Below, one piece after another: positions 44,854-54,480 of a stretch of 64,000 bases of DNA. The stretch comes from Anaerolineae bacterium. GTDB taxonomy: Bacteria > Chloroflexota > Anaerolineae > Aggregatilineales > Phototrophicaceae. The stretch spans positions 50,535 to 114,534 of the forward strand of contig JAHDWN010000020.1 of assembly GCA_023382675.1 (NCBI GenBank). The letters are read 5' to 3'. A model generated the notes under the pieces. The model ran no database searches, was not told the DNA's origin, and saw only the letters and a program-made list of their open reading frames with translations. The translations under genes and the position numbers were made by a program. How positions within the stretch are numbered: position 1 is the stretch's first letter; every line of letters begins with the position of its first letter.

Positions 44854-45867
44854 ATGAAACGGGTCACGTCAATCGACGTTGCAAAACGCGCGGGGGTTTC
44901 GCAATCGACCGTCTCGCGCGTTTTCAGCGGCAAGTCATCGTATATCTCTGAGCAGACACGCACGAAAGTGCTGCGTGTCTCTGAGGAATTGGGCTATACC
45001 CCGAACGCCATCGCGCGCATGATGAGCAGCCGCCAGACCAATATCATTGGCATTGTCATGGCGAACATCACCAGTCCGTTCTACCCCTACGTGTTGGAGA
45101 AATTCCTCCAGCGCTTCCAGGAGATCGGGCGCAATGCGCTCATGTTCACCGCCGCCCCGAATCAAGAGATCGACGACATGCTGCCGCTGATCTTCCAACA
45201 TCGGGTGGATGCGCTCATCATCACGTCGGCCACCTTGTCGTCAGAGATGGCGGAGGCCTGTGCCAAGCATGGCACGCCGGTCATCCTGTTCAATCGCTAC
45301 GTCACCGGCGCGCCCGCCAGTGCCGTGTGCGCCGATAATGTCGAAGGCGGGCGGCGCATCGCTGACCTGTTGCTGGACACCGGGCACGAGCGGCTGGCGT
45401 ATGTCGCCGGGAGTGTCAATACCTCGACCAACAATGATCGCGAGAAAGGGTATACGGATCGGCTCACCGAGCGCGGCTACACCCATTTGCAGCGGGCGCA
45501 GGCGAATTTCAGCTATGAAACCGGATTCCAGGCCGCGACCACGTTGCTAGAAAGTGACCATGCCCCGGATGCGATCTTCTGCGCCAACGATATCATGGCC
45601 ATCGGCGCAATTGACGCGGCCAGGAGCCTGCATCTGCGCGTGCCCGATGACGTGAGTATCATCGGTTATGACAATATTCCCATGAGCGCCTGGGCTTCCT
45701 ACAACCTTACGACATTCAGCCAGGAAGTGGATGCCATGATCGATGACACCCTGAATATCCTCTCGAACAAGCTGGAAAATCCTGATTCGCCCCCGGTGAT
45801 TTCGCTCGTGTTGGGACGGCTGATCGCGCGTGGGTCTGTGCGCGGCGTGCAGCCCACTGATTCGTAG
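44854..45867 (+). CDS. LacI-family transcriptional regulator 1
   Basis: A 337-residue repressor. The helix-turn-helix [21 protein letters not shown] and hinge helix NAIARMMSSRQTNIIGIV precede a periplasmic-binding-type effector domain ([32 protein letters not shown]). It shares recognition-helix residues with the second LacI at 55.0 kb, so both probably bind the TACGTA-centred palindrome. It is the fourth gene of the rightward operon it is likely to repress. Effector probably the pathway sugar. Confidence 0.93.
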   Translation: MKRVTSIDVAKRAGVSQSTVSRVFSGKSSYISEQTRTKVLRVSEELGYTPNAIARMMSSRQTNIIGIVMANITSPFYPYVLEKFLQRFQEIGRNALMFTAAPNQEIDDMLPLIFQHRVDALIITSATLSSEMAEACAKHGTPVILFNRYVTGAPASAVCADNVEGGRRIADLLLDTGHERLAYVAGSVNTSTNNDREKGYTDRLTERGYTHLQRAQANFSYETGFQAATTLLESDHAPDAIFCANDIMAIGAIDAARSLHLRVPDDVSIIGYDNIPMSAWASYNLTTFSQEVDAMIDDTLNILSNKLENPDSPPVISLVLGRLIARGSVRGVQPTDS

Positions 45868-45877
45868 GAATAAAGAC

Positions 45878-46627
45878 ATGACGCAGCCACTCAAAGACAA
45901 GATCGCGGTTGTAACCGGCGGCGGGGGCGGGATTGGCAGCGCTATCTGTCGGCGGCTTGCCGCAGCAGGCATGCACGTCGTCATCACCTACAGCCGCAGC
46001 CAGGACAATGCCGAAGCAGTGGCCCGGTCACTCCCCGGCGAGAACCACCTGGTCATGCACTGCCCTGTGGATGACAGCGCGGCGCAGGCGAGGCTGGCGC
46101 AGGCCATCGCCCAGACCTACGGCACTCTGGACATCCTGGTGAACAACGCCGGGATCACGCGGCCTGTTCCCCATGCTGATCTCGAAAGCCTCGACGATGA
46201 TCTGATCGACAGCATCTTCCGCGTGAATGTGCGCGGAACACTGGCGTCCGTGCGCGCCTTGAAAGACCAGTTGCTGGCGGGCGATGGTGGTCTGGTGGTC
46301 AATATCAGTTCGATTGCGGCGCGCACCGCCGTCGGCAGCAATGTGGCGTACTGCGCCAGCAAGGCCGCCATCGACAACTTCACGATGAGTCTGGCGCGGG
46401 CGCTCGCCCCCAAGATCCGCGTGGTGAGCGTGGCTCCCGGCTGGGTGAACGGCGAATACGCCCAGCGGATGCCGCCCGAATACGTCCAACAACAGCGTGA
46501 TCTGACGCCGCTGCGACGGATCGCGGAGGCTGAAGATGTCGCCGAAGCGATCTACGCGGTGGCGGTGCATCTGCCTTTCACCACGGGCGCGATTATTCCT
46601 GTAGACGGAGGAAGGCCACTGACATGA
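45878..46627 (+). CDS. Short-chain dehydrogenase/reductase
   Basis: A 249-residue classical SDR: VVTGGGGGIGSAI, VNNAGIT, Ser in VNISSIAARTA and YCASK. The ATG at 45878 is preferred to the ORF-track start at 45830, which overlaps the LacI gene. It overlaps the SMP-30 gene by 4 bp (ATGA). In a dehydrogenase-lactonase pair it would oxidise a sugar to the lactone opened by the next enzyme. Confidence 0.9.
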   Translation: MTQPLKDKIAVVTGGGGGIGSAICRRLAAAGMHVVITYSRSQDNAEAVARSLPGENHLVMHCPVDDSAAQARLAQAIAQTYGTLDILVNNAGITRPVPHADLESLDDDLIDSIFRVNVRGTLASVRALKDQLLAGDGGLVVNISSIAARTAVGSNVAYCASKAAIDNFTMSLARALAPKIRVVSVAPGWVNGEYAQRMPPEYVQQQRDLTPLRRIAEAEDVAEAIYAVAVHLPFTTGAIIPVDGGRPLT

Positions 46628-47517
46628 GTGTGCAGCTTGAAATTCGCGACCAACGTTTGCTCGACAGCGTTTCCCCGGATGCTGAACTGGAGCAGCATCT
46701 GACCGGGTTCAAATTCACTGAGGGGCCGATCTGGCATCCGCTGGAACAGCACCTGCGCTTTAGCGACATCAGCGGCAACAGCATCTTCCAGTGGAGCGCA
46801 GCGGACGGGTTGAGAGACATCCGCCCCAACAGCCATCTTGCCAACGGCAACACTTACGACCGCGAAGGGCGCATGTTGACGTGCCACCACGCGAGCAGCC
46901 GTGTCACGCGCACCGAACCGGATGGCAGCATCACCGTGTTGGCGTCCCATTACCAGGGCAAACAGTTGAACAGCCCCAACGACATCATCGTCAAGTGCGA
47001 CGGATCGATCTACTTCACCGATCCGCCCAGCGGGCGCGAGGCTTTCGTCGGCATCCCGCGTGAGCGCGAACTGCCATTTTCAGGTGTGTATCGCCTCGAG
47101 CCCGACACCCGCGAACTGACACTGCTGGTGGATGATTTTGTCAAGCCGAATGGATTGTGCTTCTCACTCGATGAGCAGCAGCTTTACATCAACGACACGG
47201 CGCGTTTCCACATCCGCGTTTTCGATGTCAATGCAGACGGCACGATTGCGAATGGCCGTCTATTTGCGGACACCACGGGCGACGGCAAAGGTGTGCCGGA
47301 CGGCATGAAATTTGACAGCGCGGGCACCTTGTTTTGCTGTGCGCAGGGCGGCGTGCATGTGTTCTTGCAGGATGGCACCTGCCTGGGGCGCATTCTCGTC
47401 CCAGAGCAAGCCGCCAATTTCATCTGGGGCGATGCAGACTTGAAAAGCCTGTACATCACCGCCACAAAGTCCGTTTACCGGCTGCGGGTCAAGACCGCCG
47501 GACTACCGATGTTCTAG
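46624..47517 (+). CDS. SMP-30/gluconolactonase-family lactonase
   Basis: A 297-residue six-bladed beta-propeller. Metal-ligand positions are present: Glu in FKFTEGPIWH, Asn in LNSPNDIIVKCDG, and Asn and Asp in KPNGLCFSLDEQQLYINDTA. The family hydrolyses sugar lactones to aldonic acids. The 4-bp overlap with the SDR couples oxidation to lactone opening. Confidence 0.9.
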   Translation: MSVQLEIRDQRLLDSVSPDAELEQHLTGFKFTEGPIWHPLEQHLRFSDISGNSIFQWSAADGLRDIRPNSHLANGNTYDREGRMLTCHHASSRVTRTEPDGSITVLASHYQGKQLNSPNDIIVKCDGSIYFTDPPSGREAFVGIPRERELPFSGVYRLEPDTRELTLLVDDFVKPNGLCFSLDEQQLYINDTARFHIRVFDVNADGTIANGRLFADTTGDGKGVPDGMKFDSAGTLFCCAQGGVHVFLQDGTCLGRILVPEQAANFIWGDADLKSLYITATKSVYRLRVKTAGLPMF

Positions 47518-47532
47518 GCAAAAGGAGCGATC

Positions 47533-48651
47533 ATGGTGAAGAAAGCCGAACAGACCGACAGCAGCGCCCCGGAAGTTGAAGCCAGCATGGGGCAGATCAC
47601 CCTCGTCCACGATCACACCGATATCGCCAGACTGATGAACCCCGGCACTGAGCGTCACCAGAGCTTGCAGGGCTTTGACGAGGATTATGTCGATATTGTC
47701 GATTACATTGTCCGCAGCACCCACAAGATCTGGGAAGAGTGGGGCATGGGACGCATCTACACACATTATCGTCACAATGCGGAAGTTCATCTGGCGGATG
47801 GCTACATCTACAGCCGCGAGGCGATGCTGACCAGCTCGATCAACTTTCTCTCCGCTTTCCCGGATCGCCGCGCCTACGCCGATGATGTCATTTGGGCGGG
47901 GGATGATCAGCAGGGCTTTCACACGTCGCATCGCATCACCGGTATTGGCACCAATCTGGGTTACAGCGTCTACGGCCCGCCGACAGGGCGCACCATCACC
48001 TATCGCACGATAGCCAACTGCTTTGTCTTTGAGAACCGGGTGTGCGAGGAATGGCTGGTGCGCGATTATCTGGCGCTGGTGCAGCAGCTTGGACTCAATC
48101 CGCATGACGTAGCGAAGAAGCTCGCCCGGCAGGGTGTGCCGGAGGGCGCGCGCCCGGCAGCGCTTGGCGCAGTCGAACGCGGCGTTGGGCAAAATCCACC
48201 GGCTGAATATCAACCCAGATCGAGCGCGGATTTTGATATAGAGGATTTTGTCAGCCAGATTCTCAACGAAGTCTGGAACTGGCGCTTGTTCAACAAACTT
48301 CGCGATTATTTTGTGCCTAACTACATCTGCTATACCGCCGGTGATCGCCAGATCTACGGCATCAGCGATTATTTCGCCTATGTGATGTCGTTCATCGTGG
48401 CGTTTCCGGACGCGGGCATGAGCCTTGACCACATCTACTGGAATCAAGACCCGGATGGCACCTATCGGGTGGCGGTGCGCTGGCGGTTGACTGGCACGCA
48501 TCGCGGCTACAGCCACCTCGGCGAGCCGAGCGGCAAGCGGGTTCAGATCATGGGCATCACGCACTACTGGATCAAGGACGGCAAATTCCTGCGCGAATGG
48601 ACGCTCTATGACGAAATCGCCGCCCTGACGCAGATCTACCACGAGGTCTGA
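47533..48651 (+). CDS. Double NTF2-like (SnoaL-type) protein, paralogue 1
   Basis: A 372-residue protein made of two SnoaL/NTF2-like domains. Domain 1 (about 45-185) runs NPGTERHQSLQGFDEDYVDIVDYIV to TANCFVFENRVCEEW; domain 2 (about 230-370) begins DIEDFVSQILNEVWNWRLFNKLRDYFVPN. Shared signatures are FHTSHRITG, YGPPTG and a Trp-rich THKIWEE. The closest relative in the window is paralogue 5 (62899). NTF2-like folds can be isomerases, hydratases or binding proteins; no activity is known for this pair-domain family. It lies between lactonase and sugar-acid kinase genes, so it may act on the aldonate or lactone. Confidence 0.85.
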   Translation: MVKKAEQTDSSAPEVEASMGQITLVHDHTDIARLMNPGTERHQSLQGFDEDYVDIVDYIVRSTHKIWEEWGMGRIYTHYRHNAEVHLADGYIYSREAMLTSSINFLSAFPDRRAYADDVIWAGDDQQGFHTSHRITGIGTNLGYSVYGPPTGRTITYRTIANCFVFENRVCEEWLVRDYLALVQQLGLNPHDVAKKLARQGVPEGARPAALGAVERGVGQNPPAEYQPRSSADFDIEDFVSQILNEVWNWRLFNKLRDYFVPNYICYTAGDRQIYGISDYFAYVMSFIVAFPDAGMSLDHIYWNQDPDGTYRVAVRWRLTGTHRGYSHLGEPSGKRVQIMGITHYWIKDGKFLREWTLYDEIAALTQIYHEV

Positions 48652-48723
48652 TCAATGTCAGATGGTTGGCGAATCGCCCATAGGCGCAGTGATGACCAGT
48701 GAGCGCATCAACAAGCAGGTGCT

Positions 48724-50112
48724 ATGAACGGATTGCCGCCTGAATGGCCGGAAGATGTCATGCCTTCTGTACGCGGACAGCTTCAATCCAGCCCGCGCAA
48801 ACTGGTCGTGCTCGATGATGACCCGACCGGGACGCAGACTGTCCATGACATCGCCGTGTTGACCGAATGGACGGTGGATGCGCTGGCACGGGAACTGCGC
48901 AATGATGCGCCCGCTTTCTACCTACTGACCAATTCGCGCAGCCTGACCGCTGCGAACGCGGCGAGTCTCAACCGTGAGATCGCTGGCAATCTCGTGCGCG
49001 CGGCGCAGCAAACCAGGCAGGACTTCGCCGTGGTCAGCCGCAGCGATTCGACTCTGCGCGGCCATTTCCCCGGCGAGGTCGAGGCATTGGCCACCGGTTT
49101 GAAACAGAGCTTTGACGGCTGGCTGATTATCCCTTTCTTCATTGAAGGCGGGCGCTATACCATCAACGACGTTCATTATGTGGCCGAGGGGGAGGCGCTC
49201 ATCCCTGCGGGCGAAACGCCTTTCGCTCAGGATGCTGCCTTCGGTTATCGCGCTTCGAATCTGCGTGATTGGGTCGCTGAGAAAACCGGTGGTCGCATTC
49301 CGGCGGACACGGTGGCCTCGATCTCGCTTGAGGACATCCGGCGCGGCGGCCCAGACGCCGCCTACGCCAGGCTCATGGAACTCAGCGATGGCAGGGTGTG
49401 CGTTGTCAACGCCGCCAGTATGCGCGACATGCAGGTCTTGGTCGCCGGGCTGCTGCGCGCAGAAACCGCCGGCAAGCGATACCTCTATCGCACGGCCGCG
49501 TCGTTTGTCCAGGCTCGCGCCGGTCTGGAGACGCGCCCGCTGTTGATCGCCAGCGATCTCAGCCTACCCGCAACTGGCGGCGGGCTGGTGATCGTCGGCT
49601 CTTACGTGCCCAAGACCACCCGCCAGGTCGAAGCACTCCTGAGTTCAGCGCAGATCACCGCCATCGAGGTCAGCTGCGAGGAGCTGCTGAACCCGGCCCA
49701 GCGCCAGGCCGCGATTGAAGCGGCAGCGGCGTCTGCCGAACTCGCCCTGGCGCGCAATGCCGACACCGTCATCTACACCAGCCGTGCCCTTATCACGATC
49801 TCTGAGGGGGAGGCGAGTCTGGCAGTGGGCAGCCACATCTCATCCGGCTTGATCAGCATCCTGCGCCAGATTAATGCGCGCCCGCGCTACCTGCTGGCAA
49901 AGGGCGGCATTACCTCCAGCGACGTGGCGACCCGGGGGTTGGATGTGAAACGCGCCCTGGTGCGCGGCCAGATTCTGCCGGGCGTCCCGGTCTGGCAGCT
50001 TGGTGAGGAAAGCCGCTACCCCACGCTGGCCTACATCGTCTTTCCGGGCAACGTGGGCGGGGACAATGCGCTGGCGACTGTCGTTCAATCCCTGGCTCAA
50101 GGGGGAGCGTGA
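48724..50112 (+). CDS. Four-carbon acid sugar kinase family (DUF1537) protein
   Basis: A 462-residue kinase. The N-terminal domain begins LVVLDDDPTGTQTVHDIAVLTEW, the DUF1537 substrate site, and includes VVSRSDSTLRGHFPGEVEAL. The C-terminal nucleotide-binding domain has LAKGGITSSDVATRGLDVKRALVRGQILPGVPVWQLG. Characterised relatives phosphorylate D-threonate, D-erythronate, 3-oxotetronate and similar acids. It precedes a class II aldolase by 3 bp, as in tetronate catabolic operons, so an acid is phosphorylated then cleaved. Confidence 0.92.
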   Translation: MNGLPPEWPEDVMPSVRGQLQSSPRKLVVLDDDPTGTQTVHDIAVLTEWTVDALARELRNDAPAFYLLTNSRSLTAANAASLNREIAGNLVRAAQQTRQDFAVVSRSDSTLRGHFPGEVEALATGLKQSFDGWLIIPFFIEGGRYTINDVHYVAEGEALIPAGETPFAQDAAFGYRASNLRDWVAEKTGGRIPADTVASISLEDIRRGGPDAAYARLMELSDGRVCVVNAASMRDMQVLVAGLLRAETAGKRYLYRTAASFVQARAGLETRPLLIASDLSLPATGGGLVIVGSYVPKTTRQVEALLSSAQITAIEVSCEELLNPAQRQAAIEAAAASAELALARNADTVIYTSRALITISEGEASLAVGSHISSGLISILRQINARPRYLLAKGGITSSDVATRGLDVKRALVRGQILPGVPVWQLGEESRYPTLAYIVFPGNVGGDNALATVVQSLAQGGA

Positions 50113-50115
50113 ACT

Positions 50116-50961
50116 ATGCAAGTGTCATCGGCTGAATTACTGGCAGCCGCGCGCAGCTATCAATGCGCTGTCGGCGCGTTCAACATCTACAACCTGGAGG
50201 GCGTCAAGGCGGTCATCGGCGCGGCTGAAGCGCTGCACAGCCCGGTCGTGCTTCAAATACATCCTGCTGCGCTGACCTTTGGCGAGCGTCCGCTGATAGC
50301 GCTCTGCCTCGCGGCGGCGGATCAGGCAACCGTGCCGGTCAGCATTCATCTGGATCATTGCTCCTCAGCCGATGCGATTTCGCTGGCGCTGGAAGCCGGG
50401 ATGCGCTCGATCATGGTTGATGGCTCACAGCTCGATTATGAGGCCAACCGATCTTTCACGAGCGAGCAAACCGCGCAAATTCACACGCGTGGCGGGGTGG
50501 TCGAGGCGGAGTTGGGGCGGATCAGCGGCAGCGAGGATGGCCTGAGCGTGCCGGAACGCGAGGCGCGCATGACTGACCCTATCCTCGCGGCAGATTATGT
50601 TGCGCAGACGGGCGTAGATATGCTGGCGGTGTGCATCGGCAATGTGCACGGGCGTTATCGCGGCGAGGTGCAGTTCGATTTCGGGCGGCTGGCGGCGATT
50701 CGCAAGTCGGTATCGATCCCGCTGGTGCTGCACGGCACTTCAGGCGTGCCGAATGAACTGGTGCGCCGCTGCATTGACCTGGGCGTGTGCAAATTCAACG
50801 TCAACACGGAACTGCGGGAAGCCTACATGAACGTGCTGCGCCAGACGCATCACGATCTGATTGATGTCATGACCGCGGCGGTTGCTGCTATGCAAGCGGT
50901 TGTCAGCGAAAAGCTGCGCCTGTTCAATTCTGTGGGGCTGGCCGACGCGCTATCAAAGTAG
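50116..50961 (+). CDS. Class II (fructose-bisphosphate/tagatose-bisphosphate-type) aldolase
   Basis: A 281-residue zinc aldolase of the FbaA/GatY fold. Zn ligands appear in SIHLDHCSS (with the catalytic Asp), IGNVHGRYRG and VLHGTSGVP. The end VNTELREAYMNVLRQ is the phosphate-binding region. It would cleave a phosphorylated ketose or keto-acid phosphate into a triose phosphate (dihydroxyacetone phosphate) and an aldehyde. Last gene of the rightward operon. Confidence 0.9.
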   Translation: MQVSSAELLAAARSYQCAVGAFNIYNLEGVKAVIGAAEALHSPVVLQIHPAALTFGERPLIALCLAAADQATVPVSIHLDHCSSADAISLALEAGMRSIMVDGSQLDYEANRSFTSEQTAQIHTRGGVVEAELGRISGSEDGLSVPEREARMTDPILAADYVAQTGVDMLAVCIGNVHGRYRGEVQFDFGRLAAIRKSVSIPLVLHGTSGVPNELVRRCIDLGVCKFNVNTELREAYMNVLRQTHHDLIDVMTAAVAAMQAVVSEKLRLFNSVGLADALSK

Positions 50962-51043
50962 GCATCACAAGTGGACCTGGTTGCAGTATTCGCGTACCAG
51001 ATTACAGTAGCACCAACATGTTGTTCAAATGAGCTGAGCGCGG

Positions 51044-51988
51044 CTATTTGACCGCACCCATCGTCAAGCCGTTGACAAAGTTCTTGCGGATGGTGAGCGA
51101 CATCAGGATGATTGGCAGCATGACTACCATGCCCGCCGCCGCCATCTGCTCCCACATGATGCCGTTCACGCCGCTAGTGGTTGTCAGCGCCACCTGCATG
51201 GTGCGCGTATCTCGCCCCAGGATATACGCGAACAGGAATTCATTCCACGACATGATGAAAGCGAACACAGACGCCACGATGATGCCCGGTCTGATCAACG
51301 GAAATGCCACATAGGCCAGTACCTGCCAATCGTTGCATCCGTCGACATAACCGGCTTCTTCCACCTCCATCGGCAGCGAGTCGATGAAACCCTTAATCAT
51401 CCAGATGGCATACGGCAGCACGACCGCCATGTTCACGATCACCAGACCGGCGCGCGATCCGAGCAGCGGTTCGCCAAAGAGCTTGATGCCCTGAAACAGC
51501 GTATAAAAGGGAATCGCGACGATGATGGCGGGCAGAAACTGCGTGGTGAGGATCCAGACGAGCAGGGCACGACTGCCAAAGAAGCGGAAGCGGCTGAAGG
51601 CATAGGCGGCCATCGTCGCCAGCGGAATGGCGATCAGCACCGTCGCGCTGGAGATGATAATGCTGTTGAGTGTGCTCGGCCACATGTTCAGCCCGATGAC
51701 CGAGCGCTCCAAATTGGTGCCTTCGTTGACGACCACGCTCGCATCTGAGAAGATAATGCGGAAGTTGTCAAACGTTGGCTGGAAGAAAATATCGGTTGAA
51801 TAAGCGACTTCCATCGGCTTGAGCGAGGTAAGCGCCAGCCATACAATTGGGAGCAGGACGAAAACAACGACGAGGAACAATGCCCCCGACTCGAAGACTC
51901 GACTTAACCATTTCCCGATCAAGCCACGGACACTCGCAGAGTCGGATTGCTGCGCCGTTGTGATCTTGGCTGCACGTGTCGAAGTCAT
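51044..51988 (-). CDS. Sugar ABC transporter permease, MalG-type (CUT1)
   Basis: A 314-residue membrane protein. It has about six helices after an N-terminal leader, with the coupling motif EEAGYVDGCNDWQVLAYVAFPLIRPGI and the final SLTIRKNFVNGLTMGAVK typical of MalG/UgpE. Second permease of the binding-protein-permease-permease operon. No ATPase accompanies it. Confidence 0.9.
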   Translation of the reverse strand: MTSTRAAKITTAQQSDSASVRGLIGKWLSRVFESGALFLVVVFVLLPIVWLALTSLKPMEVAYSTDIFFQPTFDNFRIIFSDASVVVNEGTNLERSVIGLNMWPSTLNSIIISSATVLIAIPLATMAAYAFSRFRFFGSRALLVWILTTQFLPAIIVAIPFYTLFQGIKLFGEPLLGSRAGLVIVNMAVVLPYAIWMIKGFIDSLPMEVEEAGYVDGCNDWQVLAYVAFPLIRPGIIVASVFAFIMSWNEFLFAYILGRDTRTMQVALTTTSGVNGIMWEQMAAAGMVVMLPIILMSLTIRKNFVNGLTMGAVK

Positions 51989-51993
51989 GGTGC

Positions 51994-52980
51994 TTAACTC
52001 CGGCTATAGTCCGGCTTCAAGAGATACATCACGTAGCCCGCTGCCAGAATGGTGAGAACGAAGACAAGAATATAGGAGAGTGCTGACGCGTAACCGATTT
52101 CCAGCCCGCGTACAAAGCCGACCTGATGAACGTAGAAATTGATGGTCTGGGTCGCCCGAACGGGCCCACCGCCCGTCATCGTCACCACCTGGTCGAACAT
52201 CTTGAGCGAGAAGATCGTCTTGAGCATGACGATGACCAGGATCACCGGGCGCAATATCGGCAGGGTGACACGTGTGAAAATCTGCCAACTATTCGCCCCA
52301 TCGATGCGGGCAGATTCGAAGATGTGCGAATCGATAGAGCCTAACGCGCCAATGAACATCAATGCGATCAACGGCGCCCAGCCCCAGGTTTCGCTGAATG
52401 CCAGCATCACCAGCGCCCAGAACGAATCTCCCAACCAGACAATGGTGGTGCTCATCAGCGGAACATCCCCGAAGGGCAGCGCGTTCCAGATGCTGATGAG
52501 CGCATTGATCGGCCCGGCGACAAAGACATCGATCAAGAGGTCAAAGATGCCGAAGTTTTCGTTGAGCATGAAACGCCAACTGTAGCCCTTGAGCGCAGGG
52601 CTGATGGCAAACGGAAGAATAAGTATGGTCTTGGTCATCCGGCTCCATAGGTTGTCCTTTTGCAGGAGCAGCGCAATGGCTAGCCCAATCACGACCGACA
52701 ACCCAACGCTGATGAACGTAAACTCGGCCGTCACCACCACGCTGTTGATGAAGCGATCATCAGTAAAGGCCTCAATGTAATTATCGAGTGTCAGCGCAGA
52801 AGAATTGAAGGTGACAAGTGAATCACCGCCAAGCTGAATCGCCCATTCCACAGGTCTGGTCAGCTTGTAGTTGTGAAAGCTGAAATACAGCGCGGCAAGG
52901 AGAGGATAGGTTGTCGTGAGCGCGACCACCAATAACCCTGGCGCCAGGAGTGCCGCAACAATCCATTTACTCTTATACAT
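51994..52980 (-). CDS. Sugar ABC transporter permease, MalF/UgpA-type (CUT1)
   Basis: A 328-residue membrane protein with the coupling loop FESARIDGANSWQIFTRVTLPILRPVI and hydrophobic helices throughout. It starts 5 bp before the MalG-type gene. It forms the heterodimeric channel of a CUT1 importer with the partner permease. Confidence 0.9.
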   Translation of the reverse strand: MYKSKWIVAALLAPGLLVVALTTTYPLLAALYFSFHNYKLTRPVEWAIQLGGDSLVTFNSSALTLDNYIEAFTDDRFINSVVVTAEFTFISVGLSVVIGLAIALLLQKDNLWSRMTKTILILPFAISPALKGYSWRFMLNENFGIFDLLIDVFVAGPINALISIWNALPFGDVPLMSTTIVWLGDSFWALVMLAFSETWGWAPLIALMFIGALGSIDSHIFESARIDGANSWQIFTRVTLPILRPVILVIVMLKTIFSLKMFDQVVTMTGGGPVRATQTINFYVHQVGFVRGLEIGYASALSYILVFVLTILAAGYVMYLLKPDYSRS

Positions 52981-53058
52981 GAATGACGCCTCACCAGATC
53001 TAAATGGTCATCTTTTCGAAATGGTGAAGCTGCCCTCATGAGAGCAGCTTGCGACCAC

Positions 53059-53097
53059 GAGAAAATGAATGAGGCACGTTTCAAACGTGCCTCATTC
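53059..53097 (-). terminator. Attenuator hairpin between binding protein and permeases
   Basis: GAATGAGGCACGTTT and AAACGTGCCTCATTC form a perfect 15-bp inverted repeat with one central base (functional loop of three or more), followed on the minus strand by ATTTTCTC. It lies between binding-protein and permease genes, the usual place for partial termination that leaves binding protein in excess. Confidence 0.75.
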
Positions 53098-53109
53098 GAA
53101 CTAAACCGA

Positions 53110-54480
53110 TTAGTCGTAGTAACCAGCTGAATCCATGATGTCACGAACGTCTTCCGCAGCTCGATCCAGTACAGCTTGAATATCCGCATTCGGATCGACA
53201 GCCATTTCGTTGATGGCCTCAGACAGAACGGGGATCATCTCGGTGTATTCAGGGATGAGCGGAATGGTGCGCGCATCGGCCAGAATGTCTGCCGCAACAT
53301 TGCCGAGATTGTTGAAGCGCTCATTGTAGTTCGGGTCGCGCAGAACCGAGAAGCGAACCGCGACGTTGTTGTCGTAGGCGGGATCGCCTGTTTCATTCGA
53401 CACTGAACGAAGCTCGGTGATCGGGTGCGTCAGCCAGCGCAGGAATTGCAACGATGCTTCCACGTTTTCCGACTGGGCAAAAACCCCGACGGGCCACAGA
53501 TAGCCGTAAGATGCCGTCAAACCGCCTTCCCAACCAGGCGCAGGGGCAATACCGGCATTGTTGGCAACTTCCGGCACGGCCGAGCCAAGCATGCTTGAAT
53601 AACGCCACCACCAACCGACGTATGTCGCGGCGCGACCATCGATGACTTCTTGCCAGGCATCACCTTCATTCAAGGTCGTCGATTGCTCAGCGGTGTAGCC
53701 GTCACGCAGGTAGCTCAGGTACTGAACGGTTGCTTCATATCCGATTTCATTATTGAAAATAGGCTCCCAGTTCTCATCGAACAGGTCGGTGCCAGCGCCC
53801 CACAGGTGGCTGTACCAGTTGAACAGGTTCTGGTCGACGTTGAGGCCGTAGTACATTGCGGATGGCTCGATTTCCATCCCGGCGGCTGCCATCGCCTCGC
53901 CAAGGCGAGTGAGATCCTGCCACGTCGCGGGGGGTTCCATGCCGAGCTGTTCCAGAACGTCGGTGCGATAATACAGAATCTGGGGGTGACCACGGAAGGG
54001 CAGACCATAGATGATCTCGTTATCCGTGCCCGCCGTGCCCATGGTTGAAGCGCCCACGTAGGCTGGCGAGTAGTCCGACATGTCGATTTCGTACTGCGCG
54101 ACGAAATCGTTGAGCGGATACAGGAAGTCCTTGACGTTGGTTCCCCAGGCATCGACCCAGGCCGCGATGTCATACTCAGTGTTGGGGTTGCTGGCTTCCA
54201 GATAGAGGGTTTCTTGGTACGTGCCGAAGGGGACGTCACCCCATTCAACGGTGATGCCGGTCATTGGAGTGAATTCTTCGGCGGTCATCTTGTCAAGCAG
54301 TGCGAATTGTTGAGCAGTGTTGCAGCAAATAAGGAACTTGAGCGTGATACCGTCGTAGGGTTTACCTTCTGCAAGCCCGAATGTCGCCGGGTTCATGTTG
54401 TCATCTTGTGCCTGGGCGCCCAGCGCGGTCAATACGAGCGCTAAACAAAGGACAACCAATAATATTCTGTGTGCCTTCAT
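53110..54480 (-). CDS. Extracellular solute-binding protein, family 1 (sugar)
   Basis: A 456-residue exported protein. Signal peptide MKAHRILLVVLCLALVLTALGAQAQ, then KPYDGITLKFLICCNTAQQFALLDKMTAEEFTPMTGI and a C-terminal IPEYTEMIPVLSEAINEMAVD typical of CUT1 binding proteins. There is no lipobox cysteine after the signal peptide. GGAGA precedes the ATG. It should deliver the substrate of the regulon to the two permeases; sugar type unknown. Confidence 0.9.
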   Translation of the reverse strand: MKAHRILLVVLCLALVLTALGAQAQDDNMNPATFGLAEGKPYDGITLKFLICCNTAQQFALLDKMTAEEFTPMTGITVEWGDVPFGTYQETLYLEASNPNTEYDIAAWVDAWGTNVKDFLYPLNDFVAQYEIDMSDYSPAYVGASTMGTAGTDNEIIYGLPFRGHPQILYYRTDVLEQLGMEPPATWQDLTRLGEAMAAAGMEIEPSAMYYGLNVDQNLFNWYSHLWGAGTDLFDENWEPIFNNEIGYEATVQYLSYLRDGYTAEQSTTLNEGDAWQEVIDGRAATYVGWWWRYSSMLGSAVPEVANNAGIAPAPGWEGGLTASYGYLWPVGVFAQSENVEASLQFLRWLTHPITELRSVSNETGDPAYDNNVAVRFSVLRDPNYNERFNNLGNVAADILADARTIPLIPEYTEMIPVLSEAINEMAVDPNADIQAVLDRAAEDVRDIMDSAGYYD

